DNA of 64,000 nt from CAVYXK01 sp963708245 (lineage in GTDB: Bacteria; Pseudomonadota; Alphaproteobacteria; Acetobacterales; Acetobacteraceae). The position numbers and the translations under genes were made by a program. How positions within the stretch are numbered: position 1 is the stretch's first letter; the number at the start of each line of letters is the position of its first letter. The notes beneath the pieces are model-generated. The model was not told the DNA's origin, ran no database searches, and was given only the letters and a program-made list of their open reading frames with translations. The stretch spans positions 5,580,001 through 5,644,000 of the forward strand of contig OY970201.1 in NCBI GenBank assembly GCA_963708245.1. Direction: 5' to 3'. Shown in pieces: positions 43,937-52,790 of this stretch.

Positions 43937-45529
43937 CTATCCCACGCCTGCTCCTTCCACCAACGCCATCAGATGCTCCAGCCGATCAGCCTCGACCGCC
44001 GGCTTATCGGTACGGATGCGGGCGATGCGCGGGAATCGCATCGCTACGCCGGACTTGTGCCGCGCCGAGAGCTGCGCGGCGTCGAACGCCACCTCCAACA
44101 CCAGCGCCTTCTCCACCTCCCGCACCGGGCCGAAGCGCGCCACGGTGTGGTTGCGAATCCAACGATCCAGCCAGGACAGCTCGGCATCGGTGAAGCCGAA
44201 ATAGGCCTTCCCCACCGGCACCAGTTCATCGCCCTTCCACAGACCAAACGTATAGTCCGAGTAGTAGCTGCTCCGCTTGCCGTGGCCGCGCTGCGCGTAC
44301 ATCAGCACCGCATCGACCGTGTGCGGATCACGCTTCCATTTCCACCACAGCCCCTTCGGCCGCCCGGGCACATAGGGGCTGTCGGCGCGCTTCAGCATGA
44401 TCCCTTCCATCGACGCGGCGCGCGCCCCGAGACGCAGGGCGCTCAACTCATCCAGCGAAGCGAACGAGATCACCGGCGACAGATCCATGCGCGCCGGCTG
44501 CACCCGCGCATACCACGCCTCCAGCCGCGCCCGCCGCGCATCGAACGGCAGCGGACGCACGTCTTCCTCGCCATCGAACAGAATGTCGTAGAGCCGCACG
44601 CCGACAGGGTAGTCCTGCATCGTCTTCGCACTGACCAGCTTGCGGTTCAGCCGCTGCTGCAGGTCGGCGAACGGCGCCACCTGGCGCCCGTTAGGGCCGT
44701 CGCGCATGACGAGCAACTCGCCGTCCAGCACGGCGCGGAATGTCATCGCTTCCATAATCTCGGGAAACGCGCGCGAGATATCGTCCGCGCCGCGCGAATA
44801 GAGCCGCCGGCCGCCCTTCGTCGCCACGAGCTGCACGCGGATGCCGTCCCATTTCCACTCGGCACGGAACGCCGTGGCGTCCAGCGTCGCCAGGTCCGCC
44901 TCTTCCAGCGGATGGGCCAGCATCGGCGGGCGGAACACCGGAGAATCCGCGGGGTCGGGGCGCTCCGCACGTCCTTCCAGCCAGGCGAACAGTGGCAGAT
45001 AGGGCGGTGCCAGGCCGTGCCAGACCTCCTCGACCGCATCCGGATCGACGCCGCCGATCTCCGCCAGCGCAATTTTCGCCAGCCGGCCCGATGCACCGAC
45101 CCGCAGCCCGCCGGTGATCAGCTTCAACAGCGCCAATCGCACGGAGGCGTCCGAGGCATCCAGCCAGCCGGCAACGATGCCCGGCAGAGCCGGCTTCGGG
45201 GCGCTCTCCAGCGCCTCGACCACCTCCGACAAGCACGGCGGCGGGGCGCTGGTCGCCGCTTCCGGCCACATCAGGGCAACGGTCTCGGCGAGGTCGCCGA
45301 CAAAGTCGTACGACCACCCGAACAGCACCGGGTCGGTGCGCGCTGCAGCGAGCTCACGGATCAGCCCTGGTTTCGCGGTGCTAAACGCCAACTCGCCGGC
45401 GATGGCTGCGAGGCCGATGCCGCGGTCCGGGTCAGGTTCGGTTTCGAAGTAACGGCGCAGCAGCGCGATCTTGGCGTTGCGCGAGGGGGTGAAGACGAGC
45501 CGCTCCAGCAGCTCGGCAAAGGCGATCAT
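43937..45529 (-). CDS. ATP-dependent DNA ligase (LigC/cisplatin-response type)
   Basis: 530 residues: an N-terminal helical DNA-binding domain (1-200), then the nucleotidyltransferase core with the adenylated Lys in EWKWDGIRVQ (motif I), DGELLVM (III), EGIMLKR (IV) and LWWKWKRD (V), and a C-terminal OB fold. This bacterial class is usually accompanied by an exonuclease and a helicase gene in a DNA-damage-response cluster; none is present here. It is separated by only 50 bases from nrdJ on the same strand. Confidence 0.92.
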   Translation of the reverse strand: MIAFAELLERLVFTPSRNAKIALLRRYFETEPDPDRGIGLAAIAGELAFSTAKPGLIRELAAARTDPVLFGWSYDFVGDLAETVALMWPEAATSAPPPCLSEVVEALESAPKPALPGIVAGWLDASDASVRLALLKLITGGLRVGASGRLAKIALAEIGGVDPDAVEEVWHGLAPPYLPLFAWLEGRAERPDPADSPVFRPPMLAHPLEEADLATLDATAFRAEWKWDGIRVQLVATKGGRRLYSRGADDISRAFPEIMEAMTFRAVLDGELLVMRDGPNGRQVAPFADLQQRLNRKLVSAKTMQDYPVGVRLYDILFDGEEDVRPLPFDARRARLEAWYARVQPARMDLSPVISFASLDELSALRLGARAASMEGIMLKRADSPYVPGRPKGLWWKWKRDPHTVDAVLMYAQRGHGKRSSYYSDYTFGLWKGDELVPVGKAYFGFTDAELSWLDRWIRNHTVARFGPVREVEKALVLEVAFDAAQLSARHKSGVAMRFPRIARIRTDKPAVEADRLEHLMALVEGAGVG

Positions 45530-45579
45530 GAGGGATCAAGCTGACATAAGCTCAGGTTCGGGCAAGCCCCCCAGCCGCT

Positions 45580-47862
45580 TCAACTGCATTCCGACCACCC
45601 ACAGTGCATGCAGGACAGGCAGCCGGCCTCCTTGACAAGGCCGGGCTGGCTGCATCTCGGACAAAGCGGACCAAGATACGGGCTGGCGGTTGTCGCCGGT
45701 ACCGCAGGGTCATCCTTCTTCACTGGCGAGGCTGGTCGCACCAGGAAGCCGGTCTCGATCATATGCCGCTCGATGACATCACCGATCGCTGCCACGAGCG
45801 ACGGAATATAGCGTCCCTTGCTCCATTGGCCGCCTCGCGGATCGAACACCTGCTTCAGTTCTTCGGCAACGAAAGCGACCTCACCGCCGCGGCGGAAGAC
45901 TGCGCTGATCATACGCGTCAGCGCCACCACCCAGGCGTAGTGCTCCAGGTTCTTCGAGTTGACGAAGACTTCGAAGGGGCGGCGAATGCCGTCGTGATCG
46001 ATGTCATTGATCGTCACGTACATCGCGTGCTCGCTGTCCGGCCAGCGCAGCTTGTACGTGGCGCCCGTCAGCCTTTCGGATCGCACCAGGAGCTCGCCTA
46101 CGGGCGGCGCTGCGGCAGCCTGCGCCTCGGACGGCGTTACCTGCAGCACCGACCCGGTCACCTCGTTCGGCCGATATGTCGTGCAGCCCTTGCAGCCGCT
46201 GCGGTAGGCGTCGCGATAGACTTCCTGGAATTCCTCGAAGCTGATGTCTGCCGGGACATTGACGGTCTTCGAGATGGCGCTGTCCACGTGACGCTGCACC
46301 GCTGCCTGCATTCGCACATGTTCCGTCGGCGTCAGGTCTTGCGCCGTCACGAAATGCGCGGGCAGAGCCGCATCGTTGCCGAATTTGGTCCTGAACAGCC
46401 GGAGGGCGTAGTCGGAGACTTCCTCTTCGATCTTCGACCCGTCCGGTTGCAGGACTTTCCGGGTATAGGCGAGCGCGAACACCGGCTCGATGCCGCTCGA
46501 GACGTTGTCGGCCACAAGCGAGATGGTGCCGGTGGGCGCGACCGACGTGAGCAAGCCGTTGCGAATGCCGTGCTCAGCGATCAACGCACGCACATCGTCA
46601 TCCAGCCCACGCACGGTTTCGCCGGCGAGATAGGGCTGCCGGTCGAAGAGCGGAAACGTGCCCTTCTCGGCAGCCAGATGGGCAGACGCGATGTGGGCCG
46701 AGCGTTCAATCTGGTGCGCCCAGTGCGCCGCGGTCTCCGCTGCCTCCGCCGAACCGTAGCGCAGGCCACACATCATCAGCGCATCGGCAAGGCCGGTCAT
46801 GCCGAGCCCAATCCGCCGCTTGATCAGTGCTTCGCGGCGTTGTTCGTCGAGCGGGAAGCCGGAGAGATCGATCGCGTTATCCATCATACGAACGGCGACC
46901 CCGACCAGATCGGCGAGCTCGGCATCGACGAGCCGGGCCTTCGGCGTGAAGGGCTGTCGGACCATACGCGCGAGGTTGATCGAGCCCAGCAGACAGGCGC
47001 CGTATGGGGGCAGCGGTTGTTCGCCGCATGGGTTGGTTGCGCGGATGGTTTCGCAATAATAGAGATTGTTCCGAGTGTTGATGCGATCGATGAAAATCAC
47101 GCCTGGTTCGGCGTAATCATAGGTGGCGCGGGTGATGGCATCGAACAGCGCCTTCGCGCGGATGGTCTTGTAGGTGATGCCGCCGAACATCAGCGGCCAC
47201 TCGGCGTCCGCTTCCACCGCGGCCATGAAGGCGTCGGTCGCCAGGACCGACAGGTTGAAGTTGCGCAGGCGGCCGGCCTGACGCTTGGCGGTGATGAAGT
47301 CCTCGATATCAGGATGGTCGCAGCGCATGGTCGCCATCATCGCGCCGCGACGAGCACCCGCCGACATGATGGTGCGGCACATCGCATCCCACACATCCAT
47401 GAACGACAGCGGGCCCGATGCATCGGCGCCGACGCCCTTCACCGGTGCGCCCTTCGGCCGCAACGAGGAGAAGTCGTAGCCAATCCCCCCACCCTGTTGC
47501 ATGGTCAGTGCGGCCTCGCGCAGATGGGCGAAAATGCTGCCGAGGTCGTCGGCGATCTCGCCCATGACGAAGCAGTTGAACAGCGTCACGCGCCGATTGG
47601 TGCCGGCGCCAGACAGGATCCGCCCAGCCGGGAGGAACCGGAAATCTTCCAGTGCCTGGTAGAACTGGTGTTCCCAATGCGCCGTGTCGGTCTCGGCCCG
47701 TGCCAGCGCCCGGGCGACGCGACGCCAGGTGTCCTCGATCGTGAGGTCGATCGGCGTGCCCTGCGCGTCCTTCAGGCGGTATTTCTGGTCCCAGACTTGG
47801 CGTGAGATCGGCGCGATCCGTTCGGTGACGGAACCGATCCGCGGCTCGACTTGTGTGTCTAT
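45580..47862 (-). CDS. nrdJ: Adenosylcobalamin-dependent ribonucleotide reductase (class II)
   Basis: About 760 residues. Makes deoxyribonucleotides without oxygen dependence, using coenzyme B12. Visible: FLPAGRILSGAGT, NCFVMG, the active-site NPCGEQPL, LGSINLARM, and a C-terminal cysteine-rich ribbon (CPRC, CLSCMHC) that relays electrons. The start is unusual: GGAGGG is followed at the right distance by ATA (47862), and no ATG, GTG or TTG is well placed; a TTG at 47946 would add an unconvincing tail. It supplies dNTPs; no other RNR class is in view. Confidence 0.93.
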   Translation of the reverse strand: MDTQVEPRIGSVTERIAPISRQVWDQKYRLKDAQGTPIDLTIEDTWRRVARALARAETDTAHWEHQFYQALEDFRFLPAGRILSGAGTNRRVTLFNCFVMGEIADDLGSIFAHLREAALTMQQGGGIGYDFSSLRPKGAPVKGVGADASGPLSFMDVWDAMCRTIMSAGARRGAMMATMRCDHPDIEDFITAKRQAGRLRNFNLSVLATDAFMAAVEADAEWPLMFGGITYKTIRAKALFDAITRATYDYAEPGVIFIDRINTRNNLYYCETIRATNPCGEQPLPPYGACLLGSINLARMVRQPFTPKARLVDAELADLVGVAVRMMDNAIDLSGFPLDEQRREALIKRRIGLGMTGLADALMMCGLRYGSAEAAETAAHWAHQIERSAHIASAHLAAEKGTFPLFDRQPYLAGETVRGLDDDVRALIAEHGIRNGLLTSVAPTGTISLVADNVSSGIEPVFALAYTRKVLQPDGSKIEEEVSDYALRLFRTKFGNDAALPAHFVTAQDLTPTEHVRMQAAVQRHVDSAISKTVNVPADISFEEFQEVYRDAYRSGCKGCTTYRPNEVTGSVLQVTPSEAQAAAAPPVGELLVRSERLTGATYKLRWPDSEHAMYVTINDIDHDGIRRPFEVFVNSKNLEHYAWVVALTRMISAVFRRGGEVAFVAEELKQVFDPRGGQWSKGRYIPSLVAAIGDVIERHMIETGFLVRPASPVKKDDPAVPATTASPYLGPLCPRCSQPGLVKEAGCLSCMHCGWSECS

Positions 47863-47994
47863 GGCTGTCGTCCCTCCGATTCTCGTGCAGCGACGCTGTG
47901 AGCGACACCCTATGCCGCGCCCGGGGCAGCGGGGAACAGGGATCAAGCTGGCACAAGCCGAGGCGAGGGCAAGCCCCGCCTGCCGCCGCGACGG

Positions 47995-48687
47995 TCAGCT
48001 CAGCGAGACGCCGAAGGTCTCGGCAAAGCCGGTGCGACCGGCCTCGGTGATCGCCACCGCACGGGTGTCGCGCATCCGGGCGATCCAGCCCAACTCGAAG
48101 CAGCGGCTGGCCAGCGCGGCGCCGACCCGCCCGGCGAGATGGGGGCGCCGCTCGCTCCAGTCCAGGCAGGGGCGGCAGAACACTCGCCGGGCGCTGCCGA
48201 TGCGGACCGGCTCGGCGCCGAACTGGGCGAGGAATTCCCGGCCAGTATCCGTCACTTCGCCGCCATCGGGGGCCAGCACGACATGGCCCCGCTCGACCAG
48301 ACGGTCGGCGAGCGCCACGCCCAAGCGGCCGGCGATGTGGTCGTAGCAGGTCCGGGCCGTCCGCAGCGCCTCGCCGCCCCGCCACGCGGTGGGCCGGGCG
48401 GGGGGCTGGGTCTGGCCCGCCAGTGCCAGGATGCTCTCCACCATCGCCGCCACCTGCGGCGATGCCAGCCGATAATAGCGGTGCCGGCCCTGCCGGTCCG
48501 GTGTCAGCAGGCCGGCATCGGTCAACTTGGCCAGATGCCCGCTCGCGGTCGGCGGGGTGACATGCGCGGCGAAGGCGAGCTCCTTGGCGGTCAGGGCCCC
48601 GCCGTCCATCAATGCGGCGAGGATATTGGCGCGGGCCGGGTCACCGAGCAGTGCGGCGGTGGCGGCGAGATGGCTGACATCGCTCAT
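47995..48687 (-). CDS. ArsR-family winged-helix transcriptional regulator
   Basis: 230 residues, long for ArsR. The N-terminal wHTH has LLGDPARANILAALMDGG, ELAFAAHVTPPTASGHLAKL and the wing RQGRHRYYRLA. An extra C-terminal domain carries RTCYDHIAGRLGV, CRPCLDWSERRPHL and LASRCFELGWI; this architecture recurs in two-domain ArsR repressors. The ligand is unknown; the cysteines could bind metal or thiols. It is encoded 132 bases upstream of nrdJ on the same strand, so co-regulation is possible. Confidence 0.88.
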   Translation of the reverse strand: MSDVSHLAATAALLGDPARANILAALMDGGALTAKELAFAAHVTPPTASGHLAKLTDAGLLTPDRQGRHRYYRLASPQVAAMVESILALAGQTQPPARPTAWRGGEALRTARTCYDHIAGRLGVALADRLVERGHVVLAPDGGEVTDTGREFLAQFGAEPVRIGSARRVFCRPCLDWSERRPHLAGRVGAALASRCFELGWIARMRDTRAVAITEAGRTGFAETFGVSLS

Positions 48688-48957
48688 GCGGATGGCTCCA
48701 GTGCTTTCGGTCATGTAGGCGATCGGCGGGGCGGGCCGCCGATAAATCCTTCGCTCGCGGCCGAAGTATCAGGCTTTATGCCAGCGGCCGTCTCTGATGG
48801 GCGGCTCGCGACACAGGGCGGGCCTTGAGAACACCAGCGCGGCGGATCGATTGGGGTTCGGCGTGACGGGCGCATCACTGCGCCGGTTCATGCCCTGTGC
48901 TATACTGAGATCGTCGGGATGCAACTTCCCACTGTTGCACGATGAGGATACAGACCC

Positions 48958-49189
48958 ATGACCGGAGCGCCAGAGACCATTGAAGTCGCCGCTGGAGAAG
49001 TCGCGGCGGAACTGAAGCGGCGCGGGATAAGCTCCGACGAGCGCGTGATCGTCACGATTGAGCCGGGGCGGGAACTTATCCCTGGACGCCGCGCATCGCG
49101 CGCGCGTCGTGGCCGCTGGGCTAACCGATGATGATATTGACCGGCTCATCAAGCAGGCCCAGCGCGAAGTCGAGCCGAAGCTTGGATGA
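48958..49189 (+). pseudogene. Antitoxin of a PIN-type TA pair, frameshifted
   Basis: ATG 48958 opens a frame with IEVAAGEVAAEL and VIVTIEPG. Within the CGCGCGCG run at 49098-49112 the plausible continuation moves to frame 2 (VVAAGLTDDDIDRLIKQAQR) and ends at TGA 49187-49189, overlapping the toxin start by ATGA. Without the shift the product stops at 49131 after 57 residues. The TDDDIDRLIKQAQRE ending is typical of antitoxins paired with PIN_3 toxins. Confidence 0.65.
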
Positions 49190-49419
49190 GAGCCGTTGTT
49201 GACACCAACGTCTTCGTCAGTGCGGCCCTGAAAGATAGATCGTTTCCCGCGCTTGCTCTGCATGTGGTGGCCCAGCGCGGAACCTTGCTGAAATCTGCTG
49301 CTACGGAAGGGCAGCTTTTTGAGGTGCTGGCGCGTCCACAGCTCGCGGCATTCATTGCTCCGGCTGCAACCGATTGGATGCGGAAACTGCTGCAGGAGGC
49401 GGCTGTGGCATTCCCATAG
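49186..49419 (+). pseudogene. PIN-domain toxin, C-terminally truncated
   Basis: 77 residues: MRAVVDTNVFVSAAL (first acidic residue of the PIN active site), then ATEGQLFEVLARPQL. Family members are about 135-145 residues; the catalytic Asp cluster of the second half is missing. Similarity ends at about 49415, shortly before an IS-rich segment, so the toxin ribonuclease is almost certainly dead. Coupled to the antitoxin by a 4-base overlap. Confidence 0.7.
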
Positions 49420-49550
49420 TGCCACCAGCAACTTTTGTGCAACAGGCAGCATGGTAGTGCCGCATGTCGCTGATTTTGCTGTGGTTGTCTGAATGGACGG
49501 CTCGGCAATGACGCAGACAGTCGGTGATCACGAAGGTTTTGATCTCTTTA

Positions 49551-49590
49551 CGCGGAGGAAGAGCGAGGGGCACGGTGTGCTACGGAGACT
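49551..49590. repeat. Dispersed intergenic repeat, left copy
   Basis: The 40 bases around GAGGGGCACGGTGTG are a near-exact inverted copy of 52323-52361. The two copies face each other across the nested IS elements. Confidence 0.7.
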
Positions 49591-49650
49591 TCTCAGTGTC
49601 CGTCCGGGAACAAATTGAGTCTTTAGAATCGCTTAGCGGGTCACCCTTGA

Positions 49651-51313
49651 ACCTAAATCCGGCAGTTGGGTCCGATCGTCGCCGGTCTGAAGTGACGACC
49701 CACAACCTGGGGTAATTGCTCAGGCCGGGCTCAGGCGAAGCGGTGGCTGCAGTTGCCGGCCATGCAAGAAGTAGCGGAGCGCTTCACTGAGGATGCGATA
49801 CCAGCGTTGCAGCGGATCCAACTGCTCCGCACTTTTTCGCAGCCGGTCAAGAAAGCCGGCGATGCGCAGGTAAGCTTGCCTCGCCTTGTCGCGCGCGCCA
49901 TGCGCGCTGCTGATCGTCAGCCTCACCTGGCCGGCGTGTTGGGTGCGCTGCGCGATCGCCGACAGCAGCAAGGGTCGGGTGGTGATCGCCTCCCGATGGT
50001 GCTCCGGATCAGCCAGCCGGACGAACAGGCTCCACCAGTTGTAGATCAGTGCAACGATACCGGCCAGCAGCCGACACCGCGTGAGGTCCTGTGTCGTGAA
50101 ACCGCCCCAACCCCATTGGTTCTTCAGCTCGTCAAAAACGTTCTCGCAATCCGCCCGATCGCGATACAACTGCCCCAGCGTCAGGATTTCATCGTCCATT
50201 GAGGTGACCAGCGCAGCGTAGTCCCACGCCTCCTGATCGGGGCCCACCTCGACGAAGCCAAGTCGCCGCTGAGCCGGATCGCCATGATCGACGGCCGGCG
50301 GACCAGCCAGTTGGCGGCGCAGCAGAATGACTCTCCGCTGCCGGCTCCAGCCCTCCAGCCGCAGGCTCGTCTCCTTGCCCTGCCAGCCCTGGCCGGCATC
50401 CTTCCAGTCCGATGCCTGCATCGCCCGTTGCAGTGCCCGCGTGACGTTTTTCGTCATGCGCAGACGGAACAGATACGCCAGCTCCTCCCGCTCGGCCCGC
50501 GCCATCACCGGCTCGATGCCCCACGACTTGTCTCCGCGCAGCAGCCACGGCCGCTGCCCCGCTCCGAGATGATCCAGCAACTCCCACAAGCCGCCCGTCG
50601 CGTGTCTGACGTTGTGCTGATCGCCGGGCAATACCTCGACCCGTAGCACCAGCCGCAGGTTCGACAGCATGTAGCTGTGATAGCAGTGCGACGGCCGACC
50701 CGGCTTGTGCGGATTATAGCCCAGCTCGGCGCCTTCCTGGTGCCCATACAAAGGTTTGATGGTGGTATCGATGTCGAGCACCCACGGCTCGCCGAGCAGC
50801 GGAGCGGTGCAATAGTCCAGGTGGTTTTGCAGCCAGGCCGAGCCTTGCGCTTCGTCGATCTTCTCCAGCCCGCGGCGAACCGAGTCCTCGCTGACCACCT
50901 TGCGCATGCCGAGCAACGGCGGGTTCACCGGATCGCAGCGCAGCGCGGTCACATGGGCATAGCGCCGGTGACCCGCCAGAACAGACAGCAGCACGGTGCC
51001 AAGCAGATCGCGTGTACGCGGTGCATTCGGGCTAGTGAACCGCAGCGGACAGTCGGCAACCCAATTGTCGAACAACCCGGCCTGCTTCAGGTAGTCGATG
51101 AAGAATGGCAGTTGGCCGAACGGCGTCACCGGTGCGGCGGCGTCCCACTCCACGTGCACGCGCCCGGCGAAGGTATCGGCAATCGCCGAATGCGGCGCAA
51201 CTTCCGGTTGCTCACCCGCGGGGTGAACCGCCAGACATCTCTGTTCTGTGCTCATGCCGGCCAAATCTGCCAATTCAGCCGCGGCGCGCAATCACTCAAC
51301 TGCCGGATTTAGG
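49651..51313 (-). mobile_element. IS1380-family insertion sequence
   Basis: 1663 bases bounded by inverted repeats CCTAAATCCGGCAGTTG (left) and CAACTGCCGGATTTAGG (right), perfectly matching over 17 bases, flanked by the 5-bp duplication TTGAA. It contains a single intact transposase gene on the minus strand. The perfect ends and duplication indicate a recent insertion. Confidence 0.93.
49720..51255 (-). CDS. IS1380-family transposase
   Basis: About 511 residues from ATG 51255 (an upstream ATG at 51291 is possible). DDE catalytic core: first Asp in VLDIDTTIKPLYG, second in RGDKSWGIE, and the Glu region YRDRADCENVFDELKNQWG characteristic of IS1380. The C-terminal helices include AGIVALIYNWWSLFVRL. 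Intact, and probably able to mobilise its element. Confidence 0.92.
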   Translation of the reverse strand: MSTEQRCLAVHPAGEQPEVAPHSAIADTFAGRVHVEWDAAAPVTPFGQLPFFIDYLKQAGLFDNWVADCPLRFTSPNAPRTRDLLGTVLLSVLAGHRRYAHVTALRCDPVNPPLLGMRKVVSEDSVRRGLEKIDEAQGSAWLQNHLDYCTAPLLGEPWVLDIDTTIKPLYGHQEGAELGYNPHKPGRPSHCYHSYMLSNLRLVLRVEVLPGDQHNVRHATGGLWELLDHLGAGQRPWLLRGDKSWGIEPVMARAEREELAYLFRLRMTKNVTRALQRAMQASDWKDAGQGWQGKETSLRLEGWSRQRRVILLRRQLAGPPAVDHGDPAQRRLGFVEVGPDQEAWDYAALVTSMDDEILTLGQLYRDRADCENVFDELKNQWGWGGFTTQDLTRCRLLAGIVALIYNWWSLFVRLADPEHHREAITTRPLLLSAIAQRTQHAGQVRLTISSAHGARDKARQAYLRIAGFLDRLRKSAEQLDPLQRWYRILSEALRYFLHGRQLQPPLRLSPA

Positions 51314-51372
51314 TTGAAGCCATTGAATCGCCTGTGATTCTCTCTCCCCCGAGCATCGATTCGGAGGACTGG

Positions 51373-52208
51373 ATGTGGACCAAGGAGAACCGGACGCGGT
51401 ACGACCGCACCCGACTGCGCTATGAGAGCGATCTGACTGATGCCGAATGGGCCGAGGTGGAACCATTGATCCCCCCGGCCAAGCCGGGCGGCAACAAGCG
51501 GAGCGTTGATATCCGCCAGGTGGTGAACGGCGTGATGTATGTGCTGAGCACCGGCTGCCAATGGCGGGCGATCCCCAAGGACCTGCCGCCGCGGAGCACA
51601 GTGCACGACTATCTGGAACGATGGACCTGGGACGGCACGCTGGAGCGACTGCATCACGCATTGTATGTGAAATGTCGTGAGCAGGCCTCGCGAGAGGCCA
51701 GCCCGACCGCCGCGGTGATTGATGCGCAGAGCGTGAAGAGCGCCGAAAAAGGGGGGCCTCGATCGATCCGCATGGGTATGATGCGGGGAAGAAGATCAAG
51801 GGCAAGAAGCGGCACGTCCTGGTCGATACCCAGGGTTTGCTGCTACAGGCCATCGTGACGGCGGCGGACATCCAGGATCGCGATGGCGGCGCCATGCTGC
51901 TGGCGACGCTGTTCGGGATGTTTCCGTTCCTGCTGAAGCTTTATGCCGATGGCGGCTATCAGGGGCGGCGATTCCAGGAGGCGTTGAAGCGTGTCGTGTC
52001 GCAGGCCGAGGTGGAGATCGTCAAACGATCTGACCAGGCCAAGGGCTTTGTCGTGCTACCAAAGCGATGGGTGGTCGAACGCACGCTGGCGTGGCTCAAC
52101 CGATGTCGTCGACTGGGTAAGGATTGGGAAAATCTCAATGTGAAGGCGCGTGCCTTTCTGTTGCTCGCTTCCATCCGTCTCATGGTCAGACGGCTATGCA
52201 GGAACTAG
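51373..52208 (+). CDS. IS5-family transposase (programmed -1 frameshift)
   Basis: First part (51373-51858 frame) has the N-terminal YESDLTDAEWAEVEPLIPP, STGCQWRAIPKDLPP and the first Asp in AAVIDAQSVKSAEK. The rest continues in the -1 frame after the A5G6 slippery run at about 51745-51760: KKIKGKKRHVLVDTQG, LYADGGYQG (second Asp) and PKRWVVERTLAWLNRCRRL with the Glu. Fusion product about 278 residues. The promoter and left end are displaced by the IS1380 insertion. Confidence 0.85.
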
Positions 52209-52291
52209 CAATGTTCCCGGACAAACTCTCACCGTCATCGCCTAACTTGCGCCAGCCATTTATGCACTCCTCTGCTGCGAAAAGACGTAGA

Positions 52292-52361
52292 TGGCCGGGT
52301 CAAGCCCGGCCACGACGGCGAGAGTCTCCGTGGCACACCGTGCCCCTCGCCCTCCCTCCGT
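52292..52361. repeat. Dispersed palindromic repeat, right copy
   Basis: Contains the perfect hairpin TGGCCGGG-TCAAG-CCCGGCCA (52292-52312) and, at 52323-52361, the inverted counterpart of 49551-49590. Similar TGGCCGGG...CCCGGCCA hairpins are common intergenic repeats in Rhodospirillales and Bradyrhizobium-type genomes. Confidence 0.65.
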
Positions 52362-52411
52362 GTTAAAATCAGAACGCTTGGGAACTGACCCGGCGTGATC
52401 AGCTTGGCTCG

Positions 52412-52498
52412 TTAATGCAGTACCGGTGCCTCCCATGTGCCGTCCTCCTCGACCACCCATTTGAGCGCGACGCAAGCGTCGATGACGAACCTGTTCAC
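52412..52498 (-). pseudogene. VapC-type PIN toxin, N-terminal stub
   Basis: GTG 52498 overlaps the antitoxin stop by GTGA and opens NRFVIDACVALKWVVEED, a textbook VapC beginning with the first catalytic Asp. It hits TAA after 28 codons. The remaining 100 or so residues are missing; the sequence beyond is intergenic repeat. Confidence 0.75.
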
Positions 52499-52734
52499 CG
52501 CTCCTCGCGACCTTCGCGTAGCAAGACCTCCGATTGCGTCTGCTTCCGCCCGCTCGTCAAATTCCGCAATTCGGCGGCCAGCGTCTCGAACGAAGCTTCG
52601 ATCTCTGATTCGAGAGCTCGACGAAGGGCTTCCCGATGCTCCGCTTCCGCCGAGCCTCCATGCCGGGCGGCACGCCGCTTGAGCTTGGCGATCAGATCGT
52701 CGTCGAGGTTGCGCATAGGCACGGCTCCAGCCAT
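52495..52734 (-). CDS. FitA/VapB-type ribbon-helix-helix antitoxin
   Basis: 79 residues: N-terminal RHH DNA-binding element (VPMRNLDDDLIAKLKRRA) and the helical segment GGSAEAEHREALRRAL typical of FitA-like antitoxins, plus a C-terminal toxin-wrapping tail. It appears complete although its toxin is truncated, so it may persist as a solitary regulator. Start ATG 52734. Confidence 0.8.
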   Translation of the reverse strand: MAGAVPMRNLDDDLIAKLKRRAARHGGSAEAEHREALRRALESEIEASFETLAAELRNLTSGRKQTQSEVLLREGREER

Positions 52735-52790
52735 TTTTGTTCTCAGTGAGAGACCATTGGTCTCAATGACCTCATAACGCCTCCACGCTG

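Larger units (their letters stand above)
49594..52230 (+). mobile_element. IS5-family element interrupted by an IS1380-family element
   Basis: The ends share GTCCGGGAACA in inverted orientation (49602-49612 left; complement of 52211-52222 right). The IS5-type transposase gene lies at 51373-52208. Between the left end and this gene the IS1380 element 49651-51313 is inserted, with the duplicated target TTGAA at 49646-49650 and 51314-51318. Without it the IS5-type element would be about 1 kb. Confidence 0.75.

Noticed and set aside
43883..45544. Very long open frame (about 550 codons) antisense to the DNA ligase gene
   Set aside because: Its product is His/Arg/Gln-rich without domains and mirrors the ligase codon structure; a high-GC shadow of the real gene.
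45604..47805. Open frame of about 730 codons antisense to nrdJ
   Set aside because: Low-complexity His/Arg/Asp composition and no motif; nrdJ on the other strand is unambiguous.
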